From positions 15,181,213 to 15,245,212 of the forward strand of contig NC_133479.1 in the NCBI RefSeq assembly GCF_025370935.1: 64,000 nucleotides of DNA, read 5' to 3'. The DNA comes from Choristoneura fumiferana (lineage: Eukaryota; Arthropoda; Insecta; Lepidoptera; Tortricidae). The notes under the pieces were generated by a model, which did not search any database, was not told the DNA's origin, and worked only from the letters and a program-made list of their open reading frames with translations. Made by a program: the position numbers and the translations under genes. Position 1 is the first letter of the stretch; the number at the start of each line of letters is the position of its first letter. Positions 47,979-60,961 of this stretch are shown one piece after another.

Positions 47979-50298
47979 TTTTCTTAACCACTTGGATTTG
48001 CTTAGCCACTGAAAGACCATTTGGATACCTACAATTACTATAACTTGCATTGTGATGATATTTTGACTTTCCATCGTAAAATCCTACTTAAAGTGAAAAT
48101 TAGCTTCTTTCTTACTTTCTTTCTGACGCCTCGTCAGATCTCTGAGAAAAAAAAGTCACTAGCGTTGATGTGTTGTAGCAACTGCATTTAAAAATAGATG
48201 ACCAAATATTGTATTTTTATTGTTATACTACCTTGAGAGTTAAGACACCACTATTAAAGCAGTAGATACCCTGTTACATTCAGAAAAAGGTAAATTTAAT
48301 ACCAGCTCCTTTCATGCTGTAGTACCTTGAATAAAGTCCAAAGAGCATAATAGGTACTACTAATTACTCTTAAAATGCGGCACCCGCGCGGTCACTTACT
48401 AATTGAAATAGATCCAAACCATGACCCATCATTATGCTAGCAATACAATTTGTGCTACATAATTACACGCATATATAAATTTGTATTTGTAGTCTCATCG
48501 TAATCTTGGAGTTTCGTTGATCAGAATATTTTTCGAGGTAGAAAAGTGCTGCAGGTAAGTACTGGGTTTACTACAGAAATATTCTTGTAAAATATTGTAT
48601 ACCTATTGATGATATAGCGCAGCACCAAAAGTAGCAAGGTCTTTTATTGGTTTCAATTGAAGTCGTTGTGAACTCAAATTGGTAATGCCCTGTGATATTA
48701 CTGATCAACGAAATACATAACGTTATCTATATATTAATAGATATTAAGTTACGCAATCAAAAAATATTTGTAAAACAAAATTTTCTGCCAATGTTTCAAT
48801 TTGTAGCCTTTACCCAATCATTTATGTTTGAAAGGCATAATCCGTTTCACATAGACCCTTAAAGCTTTTTGTTTTTGCGCTTATAAACATCAAAAGAGCT
48901 TAATTTCTGAAGCTAACAACGACCCAAGGATCTCTACGTTTAAGTAAATCAGATAAGAACGAAACAGATATTAAATTTAACCCTTTTCATTATAATGTGA
49001 TACCTCATATAAATATTAAATGGGCAGATGATTGCGCGGTTCTTGGAGACGGTATAAAGGTTCAAAGCATTAAAATGGGTTCGTTAATCTCAGATTAAGC
49101 TCAGCTAATTAAGATAAAGGCGAGATTCACAGAGTAATTGAAATTAAATAATAGAACAGGGCAAAAAGACACGCCACGCTCACTTACTGAAATAGAAGAG
49201 AACGACGATAGAGAAACTCAAAACTATATTCAGAAAGTACACTACGATTATTTCAACTTTGACACTCGAGATGTCTCGTTTTAAATTGTAAAGGTAAACT
49301 ACATACAAATTACGACAAATTCCTTTTTGTTGTGTCTTTTACTCTCAAGGTTTATACCTTGTCTAATATACAAAGCCGGATTAGACGTTGACGTGGCCCT
49401 TACCAAATCTTGATATCAATCATTGTATTGTATTGTAACTCTTTATAGTACATAAAACATATGAAAATTACAATTAACCAGAGAAAGAGATGAATCATTG
49501 TAGAATTGCCGAGTGTCAAAGTGGAGATAATCGTAATGTACTGTGGCGAAGCCCAAAAAAAACAAAAGATGACAGACAATGTACCTATTGTAGAACCAAA
49601 ATATTATTAAACCAATTTTAAATTGTTTGATTCAGCAGGCCTTACTATGCCCACATAATATGCTTGCCATCGACTAACAATCATTGTGTGTGCGGAAAAG
49701 TAAAATAAAATTGAAATGATTAATATCCATCCAGTCATTATTATACACGTACAAATTATGCTTACAGATAAAAACAATAAAAATAAAATAAATATAAATG
49801 TCAATGTAAATACTAATGTTCCTGCTCGCCATAATGATGATCAGTTATAAAAATATAGGTACGTACGTTTGGAAAGGTTGTAGTTGAAAAATTAATGCCC
49901 TTTTTAATCTGAATCAAATTAAGAAATGGTTTGGCATTGACTACTTCTTTCCTACCTTAACCAATGAGCGTGAAGTATATTCACATGGCAAGGATTCACT
50001 TGTGTAAACTGGGTAAAGTGCTTAATGCACCTGCATTACACACAAACCGCCAAAGAGAATTCTTAAGGGATCGTTTTAACTACATACATTTGCATCACTC
50101 GCACGCGACAACCCCAATGGGCCAATCTACACTACAGGTTCGATTGGCGCAAAATTGTGTTAGCTGATATATCAATATATTTGAGCGCAGATGGTATTTA
50201 CACACATACAGATGGTACAGGTATTTTTTCAGCTTTTAGATTAATTATTAAAGGGTCAAACGGATTATTTAGTAGAACACTGTGTTTTTATGTTTTAA
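47979..50298. other. Intergenic
   Basis: 49428..49452 is a reversed ttgtattg retroelement tail. No gene is supported; the frames at 49607 and 49964 have no recognised product. Confidence 0.35.
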
Positions 50299-50366
50299 TC
50301 GGTGGTAGATTTTTTTTGACATTCATAAGTGCTTGTCATCACTTAAATTTAATAAAAATATTTGGA
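50299..50366 (+). mobile_element. CR1/Jockey-like 3' UTR fragment (copy D)
   Basis: ggtggtagattttttttgac and ttcataagtgcttgtcatca match the 3' UTR of copy B at 10530. Confidence 0.7.
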
Positions 50367-50505
50367 TTTTATAGTTTCATATTCAAAGGGATACCAACAG
50401 AACCCTGTTAATTTCGCTATGCAGTCGGTTTGTTTGTCACAAGGCTCTATCGCAAGAACTTGAAATAAAATTAAATAATTTGACTAGATCGATATTGGCT
50501 CTGTG

Positions 50506-51196
50506 TCTAGCGTCGCAAGGTTGTCGGCTCTGAGGTTCTGACGTTTTGAAATTTCATTGCGACATTGTGAAAAAATCAAACCTATCACGTATTAATTTAT
50601 AATACAAAATTACTGTGATACCGTGATTTGGGTGGACAAAAGGGCTGTAAATTCATTTTTGGTCATTAAAATTAAATAAGTTAAGGTAGATTTATTCAAA
50701 AAGTGTGTTTTATTTTGGGTATGTCAGAGTTTGTTTACTTCATGTTTAGTCGTACTTTTATTGTAAAACGTAAAAATAAAGCTACTTTAATGGTTTCTTT
50801 GAATAATAGTAAACATATAATTTTATAATTGTTCTTGTATCGCTAGTAATAAATAAAATATCGTTTTCAGATCAAAATACGTATTATTTTGACGACCGGT
50901 TTTGTGTGTATTACTCAATATAACATTTCAACCACAAACCGTTTCAAAAGGAAAATTGTTGGTATCTGCTGGACATGTCCGGGATGTAGAGGAATTAAGA
51001 ACAAAACAGGGACTGTGTTCAATAATTCAAGAAGACAAACATCTATTACTAAAATTAGGCAGTTAAGTACATTGCTTTGTAATGACAGATTCATATGAGT
51101 ATGACAGATGACAGAGCCTACATTATTTCTACTTTTGGCCACTATTAGCGCTGCGATGGATTTCATTACCCCCACCTAGTAGGTACTTCGCACCCA
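50506..51196 (+). mobile_element. Repeat copy beta (inverted partner of 45866)
   Basis: Aligns throughout with the reverse complement of 45866..46538. The exon starting after ttttcag at 50870 has a premature stop (QNTYYFDDRFCVYYSI then TAA) and indels, although CWTCPGCRGIKNK is still readable in another frame near 50970. So this copy is broken. Confidence 0.62.
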
Positions 51197-51297
51197 GCCA
51201 ATAGATACGGCCGTTTTTAGTGTATAGTGCTAGCGGTACGCCAAAAAATGCTGCACATGGTGTTAAAAGCATGAAAATCGGAACGATTGATCTTTAG

Positions 51298-51832
51298 GCC
51301 ATACGAATCAATTTGACCCGTAGCACGAAAAAAAAAACAAAAAAGGAGAGGAGTTATGACGTCATCTTTTTTTATGGATTTTTTTTGTTTGAAACCTATC
51401 GTGTGTGGTATCTAATGAAAGGGATTACTAAGCCAATTCTTTAAATATATCACATCATTATATTTCAATGAACTAAAAGAATTTCCTTGCTCACCCGTGA
51501 CCTTTAAGGTCATTGATATGGTAGTTCATTGATATGGACCTCCGCAAAGTAACGCCTGATTCAATAAATTATTATATTTCAGCCACTTGTTTTAAATTAC
51601 TTAACATAAAAATCATTTTAAATACATAGCAAGTTTTTGCTCCTCCAGATATGATACGGGTGGATATATTATATTTTTAACTTTTTATATCGGCTTAGTA
51701 ATGAAAGCATTAGATACCACACACGATAGGTTTCAGAACAAAAATTTTTTTTTTCCCATACTTACAAAAAAAGATGACGTCATAACTCCTCTCCTTTTTT
51801 TTCGTGCTACGGGTCAAATTGATTAGTATGGC
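51298..51832. mobile_element. 535-bp element with about 140-bp inverted arms
   Basis: gccatacgaatcaatttgac pairs with the right end gtcaaattgattagtatggc; the arms also hold gagaggagttatgacgtcat and cctatcgtgtgtggtatcta with their complements. The unpaired centre (51444..51688) includes tggacctccgcaaagtaacg, present again at 24062. No coding is seen. A foldback-type DNA element. Confidence 0.85.
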
Positions 51833-52899
51833 ATGATGAACATAATAATATTTAAATTTTCAACTTACGTTTACATGCTGATTTAATATGCTGTAACTTG
51901 CTTTTGACTTTGTGTCACATATACTCATGCATTTACGCAAAAAAAAAACTCTTCATCAACTCACGACTAATGAGACATACCTACTGAATCGGACAAAGGG
52001 AAGTTCCTAGTTGCATCAAAGTTGTTTTCTAAAGTAATAGACAAAGCTTTATTAAAACTTAGTTTAAAACCGGTCGCTGTCGAAGAACAGACTCCTTATT
52101 TATTATCTGCTAATATACGAAAGTATTTCCAGCGTTGTGTAACAGCTGTGCCGAAGGAAACAAAACTAAATGGGAGCATTTGACGTTTTTCACCCCCGAG
52201 TTATTTCGAAATCGTCGCCGTTTTCATGCTGCTAGGATTTTAATTAAACTTGTTGGCACTGCAAAACGAGCTCGATTTAAAAATTCATTTTATCATTTAC
52301 TAGGAAATGTAAGCGTGTTGACCAAATTATCGACATAATCAGATTACGTTATCAATGGTAGGTAATCAGATAACTCTCTCGTTGAAAGACACTCCTTATT
52401 TTTGAAATTCAATTTATACCTAATCATTCTTCTATATAAAGGAAAAAAACCTCAATTATACGAACAAAATATTTTTTTTTTCGTCCTTTACCCGTCTTCG
52501 CCTGCGTTTTATTTTCTACCCATGGAAATTCCTAAATACTAGATTGTAGTCTTCTTCTATGTTGTATGGAGGACGTCTGCGCATGTTGCTACACTCAGCC
52601 ATTGAGATTTTGAGAATTTTCATAGCATGTTAAATCCCAATCCCGTGAGAACACGTACATAAACATATTATTTAGATTCATATAATTGATAGAATCACAG
52701 GTTTTGTAATTAAACTAAACTTTAGTAGAATGAACAAGGGTAAGTGTAATAATATAAATATTAACTCTTGAAGAAAATATGATGTTATAGGCTCGTTTTT
52801 CTTTTGATATGAAGGTCTGCGTGTTGGTAGAATGTAGTATTCATGCTTGCTTTCTTCAAGTTTTCTATGTTATTTCAAAAGGTTCCTTCACCATTTCGT
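51833..52899. other. Unassigned intergenic
   Basis: A 67-codon frame at 52135 has no recognised product; otherwise nothing is seen. Confidence 0.35.
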
Positions 52900-53192
52900 G
52901 TCAAAGTCAAAGTCAAAATATCTTTATTCAATTTAGGCTATAACAAGCACTTATGAATGTCAAAAAAATAAACTACCACCGGTTCGGAAAAACCTATGTT
53001 GAGAAGAATCCGGCAAGAAACTCAACAGGGGAAAAAATATTTTTTTAAACAGATTTACAATATTATAAAATGATATCTATACATCACAAGTATTTAACAC
53101 AACTTTATTTTAAACACACATTTTGAAGGGATCGCCAATGCGGATCGGAATTATTTCCAAACATCCCTGTCCATGATATAATCATATAATCC
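52900..53192 (-). mobile_element. CR1/Jockey-like 3' end (copy C)
   Basis: Reverse orientation: TTTGAC tail as gtcaaagtcaaagtcaaaat at 52900, then aagcacttatgaatgtcaaa, ctaccaccggttcggaaaaa, and gccaatgcggatcggaatta. Same 3' UTR as copies A, B and D. Confidence 0.78.
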
Positions 53193-53289
53193 ATACTATT
53201 TACTATTATTTACTATTTTACTCAAATATATATACATATATTTACATACATAAATATATTTAATATTTTAATCAAATATTATAAATGCG

Positions 53290-54946
53290 AAAGTAACTCA
53301 GTCTGTCTGTCTGTCTGTCTGTCTCTTACGCTTTCACGCCTAAATCGCTGAACCGATTTTGGTGAAATTTGGTACAGAGATAGAATAGACCTTGAGAAAG
53401 AACATAGGCTATCTTTTATCGTGAAAAAGAGGCTTTAAGGGGTTGAAATAGGGGATGAAAGTTTATAAGATGAAAGATTGTTGCTGTCGAAGTTAAAACC
53501 ATGAAACTTGGAATTTAGGCACTCAATAAGAAATAAATCGATATTTGTTTGAGCTTTTTTGAAATTTCGACCTGTGAGGGGGTGAAATAAGGGATGAAAA
53601 TGTATATGGAAGGTCGTCATTATCGAAGATAAATGGATGAATCTGTATTAAACTTGCCATTTTGGCACGTGATAAGAAGAAAATAGATATTTGTTCGCGC
53701 GTTTATTAAAATTCTTCCTGTGAGGGGGTGAAATAGGGGATGAAAGTTTATATGAAAGATCGTCATTGTCGAAGATAAATCGATGGTTCTCTATGAAACT
53801 TGGCATTTGGGCACTTATAAGAGATAAATAGATATTTGTTCGCGCGTTTTTTTTAATTCTTCCTCTGAGGGGGTGAAATAGGGGATGAAACTTTATATAG
53901 AAGATCGTCATTGTCGAATATAAATCGATAGTTCTTTTTGAAACTTGGCATTTGGGCACTTATAAGAAAAAAATAGATATTTGTTCAAGCGTTTTTAAAA
54001 AAATTACCTGCGAGGTGATGTTAGCAGAGGGGATGATGCAGTGTTAGCAGAGCCTTCTAAGCTCAAGCAAAATGTACGCAATGTGGGGTAATTTTAGAGG
54101 GCTTATTGACATAGACAGTCAGACATGAAAAATTATAATTATCAGAATTTTCTTATTTATTGTGCTACAATATAACAGCTACCTTTATACAAAATTCCAG
54201 GTTTCCAGGCCAGCCGGAAGTACCCTATTACTTTTTCTGTTAAGGCTATTTACATGGAAACACCTTTTTAATGACTGTAGCTTTTGATTGCCTAGTAAGA
54301 AGTTTGATTTTTTTCACAGCTTCGGGACTATTTACCTGAGTTTAGGGTTTCAATTTCAACTCGATACCGATACTCCACGCGTTTACGAGATAAAGGGTCT
54401 TGACAGACACACGGACAGAAGTACAGTGAAGTGACCCTATAAGGGTTCAATTTTTTTCTTTTGAGCTTCGGAACCCTAAAAAACATTTGATCCGGCCCTT
54501 TTCAAAGTTCGACCTATTTAGTTGAAAATATGGGGATGAAAGTTCTTAAGGAATTCCAAACAAATTACTATAAGTATATTTATCGGAAATATGTGTAGCT
54601 ATGCTTAGTAAAAATGCCGTCTTAATTATAATCCTACCCTCCTAACTTACAATAAAGGACGTAAGGTGTCAAGAGTTCACTATGAAGAATTAAATAGTCC
54701 TTTTATGTTGGCAGGGTAGAATACACGTCGTATTGCTAAAATGTGGCTTCCGCAAAATATTTATGTTTTACCAAAGAACATGGGTGGATGGATGGAAGAA
54801 CAAAAATAATTAGATGCTTTAAAATATATTATTTACAGTAAACCGTAGAAGTTTCTATGCGCTATTATTGACAAAATAGGTATCCTAAATAAATTAAATA
54901 CTTCCCAAAGTTACTATTCCACGCGGACGAAGTCGCGGGCAAAAGC
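53290..54946 (+). mobile_element. Helitron-like non-autonomous element
   Basis: Starts near a CTGT microsatellite (53304..53325) followed by gctgaaccgattttggtgaa, and ends gcggacgaagtcgcgggcaaaagctag, a CTAG end after a GC-rich near-hairpin as in Helitrons. It contains the minisatellite at 53437..54010 and an inserted gggttccgta-family piece at about 54395..54482. No Rep/helicase frame is present. Confidence 0.6.
53437..54010 (+). repeat. Minisatellite, four units of about 145 bp
   Basis: Units beginning near 53437, 53576, 53720 and 53866 share gagggggtgaaataggggat, gatcgtcattgtcgaagata, gaaacttggcatttgggcac and agatatttgttcgcgcgttt. Divergence is about 10-20% by eye. Confidence 0.85.
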
Positions 54947-57442
54947 TAGTGATGATATAATGTGTATTGTTTATGATGACAATTTACCAACAAAACTTTT
55001 AAGTCTTTAAAATCCTAACGTATCTTCCAATTGCTGAAGCAGGATTAAGAGGATAACCCTCGCGTTACGACGAAGTAAACACAATCTTCATTCAGCAAAG
55101 TAGGTACATCTTATTAGCATCTACCCCAATGGGTCGAATATTAAACAGGCCCCGGATTAAAGGCAACAGCGAGGTGCAAATTGAAATCATGGTAATGTAC
55201 GTTGTAAAAATGAAATGTGAATCGAATGTATTTAAATCATTAGCTTTCCCAAATATATCTAGTTGGTTGTGTGTTGTACTTAGTTGGTTGTTTGGCTCAA
55301 ACAACTTTCCACATCGAGCACTAAGAAACTTGAAAAAAAAGAGCTAAAAATTATTAAAGAACAACCAGCATAGAAAATGGCGTGGCTTTACAATTATCAA
55401 CTTCAAAAATTTGGATTTGCAATGAAACACTTACAAAAGCCTTAAACAGAAAAGTTGAACTTTGCTCCCTTTCGTCAGGGAGGAAATAGTACATTACTGC
55501 AGAGGCCGGGAAAGAAAGACTTGCAGGCCGAGTATGTATAGACGGCCGAGCGAAGCGGGATAAGTATACGAGGCTGGCATGTTCTTTCACGCCAAGGCTT
55601 GTATAGTGCTTTTCTTAAACATGCCTAGTAATATTTTTTTCACCTCAGCACCTCATACATGCAGGTTTTGCTATGAGAAATTAGTGACCCATACCATATG
55701 AAAAATCAATTGAATATATGGTGCAACATACTGAAAAAATAAATAAAAAACTAAGTACCTAATGAGGTCACAAACAATTGAAATTTACCAATTCAACTAT
55801 TCATCACGGGGGTTACATGTCCTTCCTTAGCCTGCTAAACCCTTTCATTTTAAATTAAGTTCAGTCATTGTAAATAATAATATACAAAATTCACTGCCTT
55901 CACTTAGATTTTCGTTGAAATTGGAATGCATTTGGGTTTAACCTCATTCTATTATTTAGATTAGTTCGGATTGCGAACGTCATTTAGTATGCAAAACGAG
56001 CTTGTATCTGGATACTGTTAAAAGCATCCTTAAATGAACTCTGGATAATATTTACATGGATTAATTAAATCCAAAAACAATGACTATTTTTTATTTAACA
56101 ACTGTACACACTGTAACAGTTAAAAAGAAGACAAAGAGAACTAACCTAAGAAACTTTAAATATATTGATAAGTGATCTTTCTTTGTAGAATACGCCGTAG
56201 AATAGGGCACGTATGGTGTTGTTAAGAAACTTCCTATATTTATTTTTTACATGCGTGCGTACCTATCTACCCTAAATATATTATAAAACAAACACACACA
56301 GAGAGTACTATCTTAGTATCATCATCAGAAACCTCACTAAATCTTTGAAGTTCCGCACGTTAAACCTACGTTACGTAAGTACGAGGTTACGATTCAACTA
56401 CTTATTTTTATTGGTTAGCTTCTACTTATTACACACGTGTACTCGTAAGTTGACCGCATCGATTACACTGTCTTTTCAGTCATACTGAAATTTGCCTTGA
56501 AATATTAATAGCATAGCAACTGTATTGCACTTGCTGGGAAAGGGCAGAGGGTTGACAGAGGTTCTCTCAGGAGGCTTGGCCAACCCATCTATTACCGCAT
56601 TATCTAACTAATGTATGCTTCAGGAAGCAAGAAATATTACAATAGTGGTTTATTCACAAGATGTTATTTGTGGAACAGTTTGCCTTTTAAATTAGTAATA
56701 CAAAGACAAATTCACGACATCTATCAGCAATAATCAGCATGTGTGCATTGTGTAATTATGTATTAAACATACGTACCTCACCAGTGTCGGAACGTCCCAT
56801 TATTCGTCCCACACCATTTGTCTCCACGCAAATTTTCTCAGTTAATATTTCAGTAGAATCAAATTACGAAACTCGTAACACTACGCCAGAGAACATATTG
56901 GGAGACGAATGGGAGGGCCCGATATTACGCGAAATACGCACGGAAACGTCTTATGGGCTGTTTGGTGAACATTCCCAGAGAGTTATTTCTTTCCTAATGC
57001 TTCGGCTCTGTCGTAGCTTTTGCAATAATTTTGCGGCAGTTTAAAGGGTGCGACGAGATTTTTATGATTCTCTTACGTGTTTTATTTAACGTAGAATACG
57101 CGCAATCTGTTGAGCTAACACAAATTTAACTAGTCAAGTCGTTCCCATAAAACAATGGGCTACAAAGCGCTCCCCTCCTTTCCCTATAATTTACTTTTCT
57201 CTTATCTTCAGATTTAGATTCATTTGAAGTAGTTACTTGATCATTAAAGTTGAATAGGTATCCGAGGAGTTTCCAGATAAAGTTGTTGGGAGGATTTAGG
57301 TTAATTTTTTGTGAGTTCCGAAGAAGCGCCATAAGGCGTGGTGATAAATCTCTCGGCAGTTTCATAACTTTTTTTACATGATGACACTAACCTACTTTTT
57401 CACGTTCAATGCGGCTTAAAATATTGCTAACTTTCAACTAGT
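54947..57442. other. Intergenic
   Basis: 55500..55610 has cggccgagcgaagcgggata. The 101-codon frame at 56739 (MCALCNYVLNIRTSPVSERP...) is the longest here; I do not recognise it. No gene is supported. Confidence 0.35.
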
Positions 57443-58260
57443 GCTGTAAGAGGTCTTTACGCCTTAACTGTACCACTTCACCGGTGTGGTTAGAGGCCCT
57501 AAGACCACTCAAGGAACAAGAATATTAAAATGATTTTTTTCTCATGAAATTCACAAATTTGTGAATGATACTTATATAATGCTGTTGCTAAAGGGCTGTT
57601 TTGTCTTGTTTTGGCTTCGCCCGAAGTTCTAATGTCAGAATATGGAATAATGACAAAAAATAATTAGGAGGCCTTTAGACCTCTTACAGCGCTGAATTTG
57701 AGGTACATTTGTATTTACTTCTAGTGATGTTCCTAATAAAAATGCATTTTATCGATAAATCAAAAAACTTTATTATATACTGTAAGTGCTAATTCTAGCA
57801 TGACATGACATGTTATAGAAACTATTCACTAAGACAATTCGCTTACTACTTAGAATGTACGTATTTTGACTCACGAGCAAATGCAATACATTACGTACAT
57901 TGCTCATAGACGCGTGCACATCACTGGGTCATAGTTCGACTATCATAGACACAGACAGGTGCGGGAAGGGGCGGACAAGCCCGTACTACCTATACAAGGT
58001 CTTTAGACCCCCTACCCACACTGGACGCACACTTCTCACTCTCAGTGCGATGAGAGGCCTTACGACCTCCTGCGTGTTTTAAATTGTCAAAAAATTCTAC
58101 GTTACAATAGAAATCGAACCATATACTGGACTCTTTTCTACCTATACAATTCTATAAGCTACGAGGTCCGCACTAGAGCGAAATCATACTATTTTTGGCC
58201 GCACAGCCCGGGAGTACTAGCAGGGGGTCTTTAGACCTTCTATCGCAGTGAACGTGTAAA
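57443..58260. repeat. Cluster of ggtctttagacc palindromic motifs
   Basis: Variants occur at about 57449 (agaggtctttacgcc), 57490 (gaggccctaagacc), 57668 (aggcctttagacctcttac), 57998 (aaggtctttagaccccctac), 58052 (gaggccttacgacctcctgcg) and 58225 (gggggtctttagaccttct). The first and third form an inverted pair through gctgtaagaggtct/agacctcttacagc. Confidence 0.65.
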
Positions 58261-59900
58261 AGTTTAAATGTAACTCACTGTTTCAGTTAAAAAATATATT
58301 TTTGTTAATACTTAAAATGTTGAAATTTTCAATGTAAGGCAAAAGGAATACAGTAGCTACGTTCGAAAACAGTTAGTAGCAATCAATAGAAATAGAGGGA
58401 AAATTAAATGAATTACAGTTCAATGCCTTTGGAAATAATAGGAAATTACTCGTGCATTTTATTCCTGTCGTAGTCTGTTATTAGGTATGTCATGTGCGTG
58501 TATCAGACTACTTCATGTTTTAAAGGAAAAACACTATGTACGCTACTGGAACGCCTTAAATTTGTAGTTTTTCATGAAAATATTTTCTGATCGTATTCGA
58601 TAACTAACGTATATCTATTTCAAAACTGGTCAAATGCGAGTTAGACTCACATTCGATGAGTTTCGTACGTCAAAAGAGTGGGCATTATAAGATAAGTATT
58701 GTTCTTGGAAGTTATTTTTATGTATACTTACTACTGTTTTTGTAACTAACCTTGTAAAATTGATCCGAAATAACATTCATAACCGACAAAAAGTAGGAAA
58801 ACCCCCGACTTTGTCACTTCAAACTTCTTCGACTTTGATACCCACACAGACACACATAGCGGTCTAACTTATAACACCCCTCTTTTTTAAGAAATGTGTT
58901 TTACTTGATTGAAAATGTGTTTCATGTATTTTAGGTACTGGAAGAGATCCCTTTATGGGATTAGTTAATAATAATAATAATAAAATCATTTATTGCCACA
59001 GAAAATAAGACAGGATTACACAATAAAAAATAAAAAAATAAGCAGGTGGCAATGGGCTCAGCCTGTTTTTCAGCCTGCGCCCGTCCCACAGCGTAAAAAG
59101 TTTACTCTAGAGCCGGGCTGCATTGTTGCTAGTTCGCCTTTTGAGATGCGTTTTATGTACAGTAAAGGTAATAAATATATTTAAGAACGGTACGAAGACG
59201 CTAAAAATATCGCTCACCTTTATCCTACTAACCATAAGTTCGATGTATACATAGTTTGTACAATAAAGAGTAATACAATACAATACAATTATTGCCATAA
59301 TTGGGATCCTTCAAAGACCGCTTTTAATACACAAAGTAGTGCACAATCTGTGTAAGTGTAAAGTGTGAGCTACTTCCGTAATATTTATGTAAGTTACTTA
59401 CGTTTGTTTTTACACTGAAAAAAAACTTACAGTAAATAATGATTACGTAAATTTTGTGATTTTTAACTTGCATAACTTATTACATGCCCAACCCCAGTAA
59501 CCAACAGTAACTAGTAACTAAAATGCCTTTTCATCGGCGCTAAGTTCAAGCAGCTTTGTTTTGTTGTTGTTTAGCCATTTTATCGGCGGAAAATTTAAAC
59601 TCCAGAGCCCGGAATTTTCGCGACATTTTTGATCTATCATAGAGACTTCTCACTTATCGACTAACACACACACAAATACACAATAACACACACACAAATA
59701 CACAATAACGATATACAATAACGATATATCGATACACAACATGTGAAAAAATATTAAAAGTAAAAGTCAACAATAGACGGTTTTATCGTTAAAAAGCTAT
59801 CTCTTCCAATAGGGAATGTAACGCAAACTGCGCAGGGGGCGACACTAGCACAAACCGCCATGATAACGTTCACTTTATAGTTTGTTACCATGACGGATCA
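58261..59900. other. Intergenic with repeat tails
   Basis: 58620..58895 is a 3195-family repeat. 58970..59060 is a reversed retroelement 3' end with AAT repeat. 59258..59292 is a ttgtattg-type tail. 59660..59740 has cacacacaaatacacaataac runs. Confidence 0.45.
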
Positions 59901-60092
59901 GTGCCCTTAGTGTAAGTTTTCGGTTACAAAATACGTCTCGATCGCGTTCGCGTTAAAATCTCAATTTGTATGCAAACACGAACAGCGCCTCTAGTGGAAC
60001 GTTTGCGATGTTCGTGTTTCCGTACAAATTGAGATTTTAACGCGAATGCGATCGAGACGTATTTTGTAACCGAAAACTTACACTAAGGGCAC
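59901..60092. repeat. 192-bp foldback with about 85-bp arms
   Basis: gtgcccttagtgtaagtttt pairs with aaaacttacactaagggcac; arms contain cgtctcgatcgcgttcgcgt/acgcgaatgcgatcgagacg. ggatca occurs just outside both ends (59895 and 60094), a possible 6-bp target duplication. Confidence 0.9.
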
Positions 60093-60860
60093 AGGATCAT
60101 GACATATTTTATTAGAAACAACATAAAATGATATTATTTACATCGATAGTAAGGATAGGACTACATTAAAAAAAATAGTAATAATATGAGATTATGGCAC
60201 CCTACGGACATTTAAGACATTCAAAAAACTGTTTACGGTTTGTGCTAGTGATGCATTCTGACGGCAGAACATTGCAGTAATCTCATCTCATCTATTAACT
60301 TTTAAGCAATTGAAAATGTGAAATAGACATAAATATGCATTATGCAATGAAAACAATGAATAATAAACAATTTTCTTATTTCATAATTCAATTTCATATT
60401 CAATCTGTTGCAGTGCTAATAAATGTTTATTAGTAGAGTGGATACGTTAGAAGTCACCGTGACAGATCAAAAATGCTGTGAAAATTCCTGGCTCTGCTTA
60501 TCTGTAACTTCTCAACTTATCAATTTAGTTCGATAAGCTGTGAGACGCTTGAATAAGCAAACTCGAACACGTTTAGAGTAGTAATTTTCCAATTTACGTA
60601 AGTAGTAAGAAATTACAGTTAATCGCTTACAAAGAGTGTTAACATTTGGAATTTTAGAGTAAGTCGCTTACGTAACTGACTTACGTAAGTAAAACTCACA
60701 GTATAAAGGCGACCTTACGGTCCATAAACTACAAATAGACGACCTGACAGATGGGTTAATAGAAATATAATTCTTAGTTATTACTGGGGATTTTAACCTA
60801 TCTTATTGGATGCCCAAGGCTCGCATTTAGAATGTTAAAAAAAGAAATAATAAGCGTCAA
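60093..60860. other. Intergenic
   Basis: Several ttacgtaagt palindromes (about 59385..59455 and 60593..60690) are the only notable words. Confidence 0.4.
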
Positions 60861-60862
60861 TT

Positions 60863-60868
60863 TTTATT
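60863..60868 (-). terminator. Polyadenylation signal AATAAA for the ALDH-like gene
   Basis: AATAAA on the minus strand, about 93 nt after the TAA stop at 60962. This is a plausible short 3' UTR. The region is AT-rich, so chance occurrence is possible. Confidence 0.5.
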
Positions 60869-60961
60869 TTTTGAAAGTATTATGTCTTACATTACAAATT
60901 TTGAACATTCACATCAATGCGACAAAACAGTATCAGTCCCTACATAAATAATATGGAAATA

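Noticed and set aside
53648..53959. Repeated-peptide protein
   Set aside because: The internal peptide repeats come from the 145-bp minisatellite in a Helitron-like element; no sign of expression signals.
53437..54010. CRISPR-like array
   Set aside because: Units are about 145 bp, diverged and directly adjacent, with no short constant repeat and unique spacers; the DNA is eukaryotic.
56739..57044. 101-codon protein gene
   Set aside because: No recognised motif, no promoter or splice support, and the length is not exceptional for chance in 64 kb.
59385..60690. Regulatory array of ttacgtaagt sites
   Set aside because: Only a few copies, widely spaced and short enough to arise by chance in this composition.
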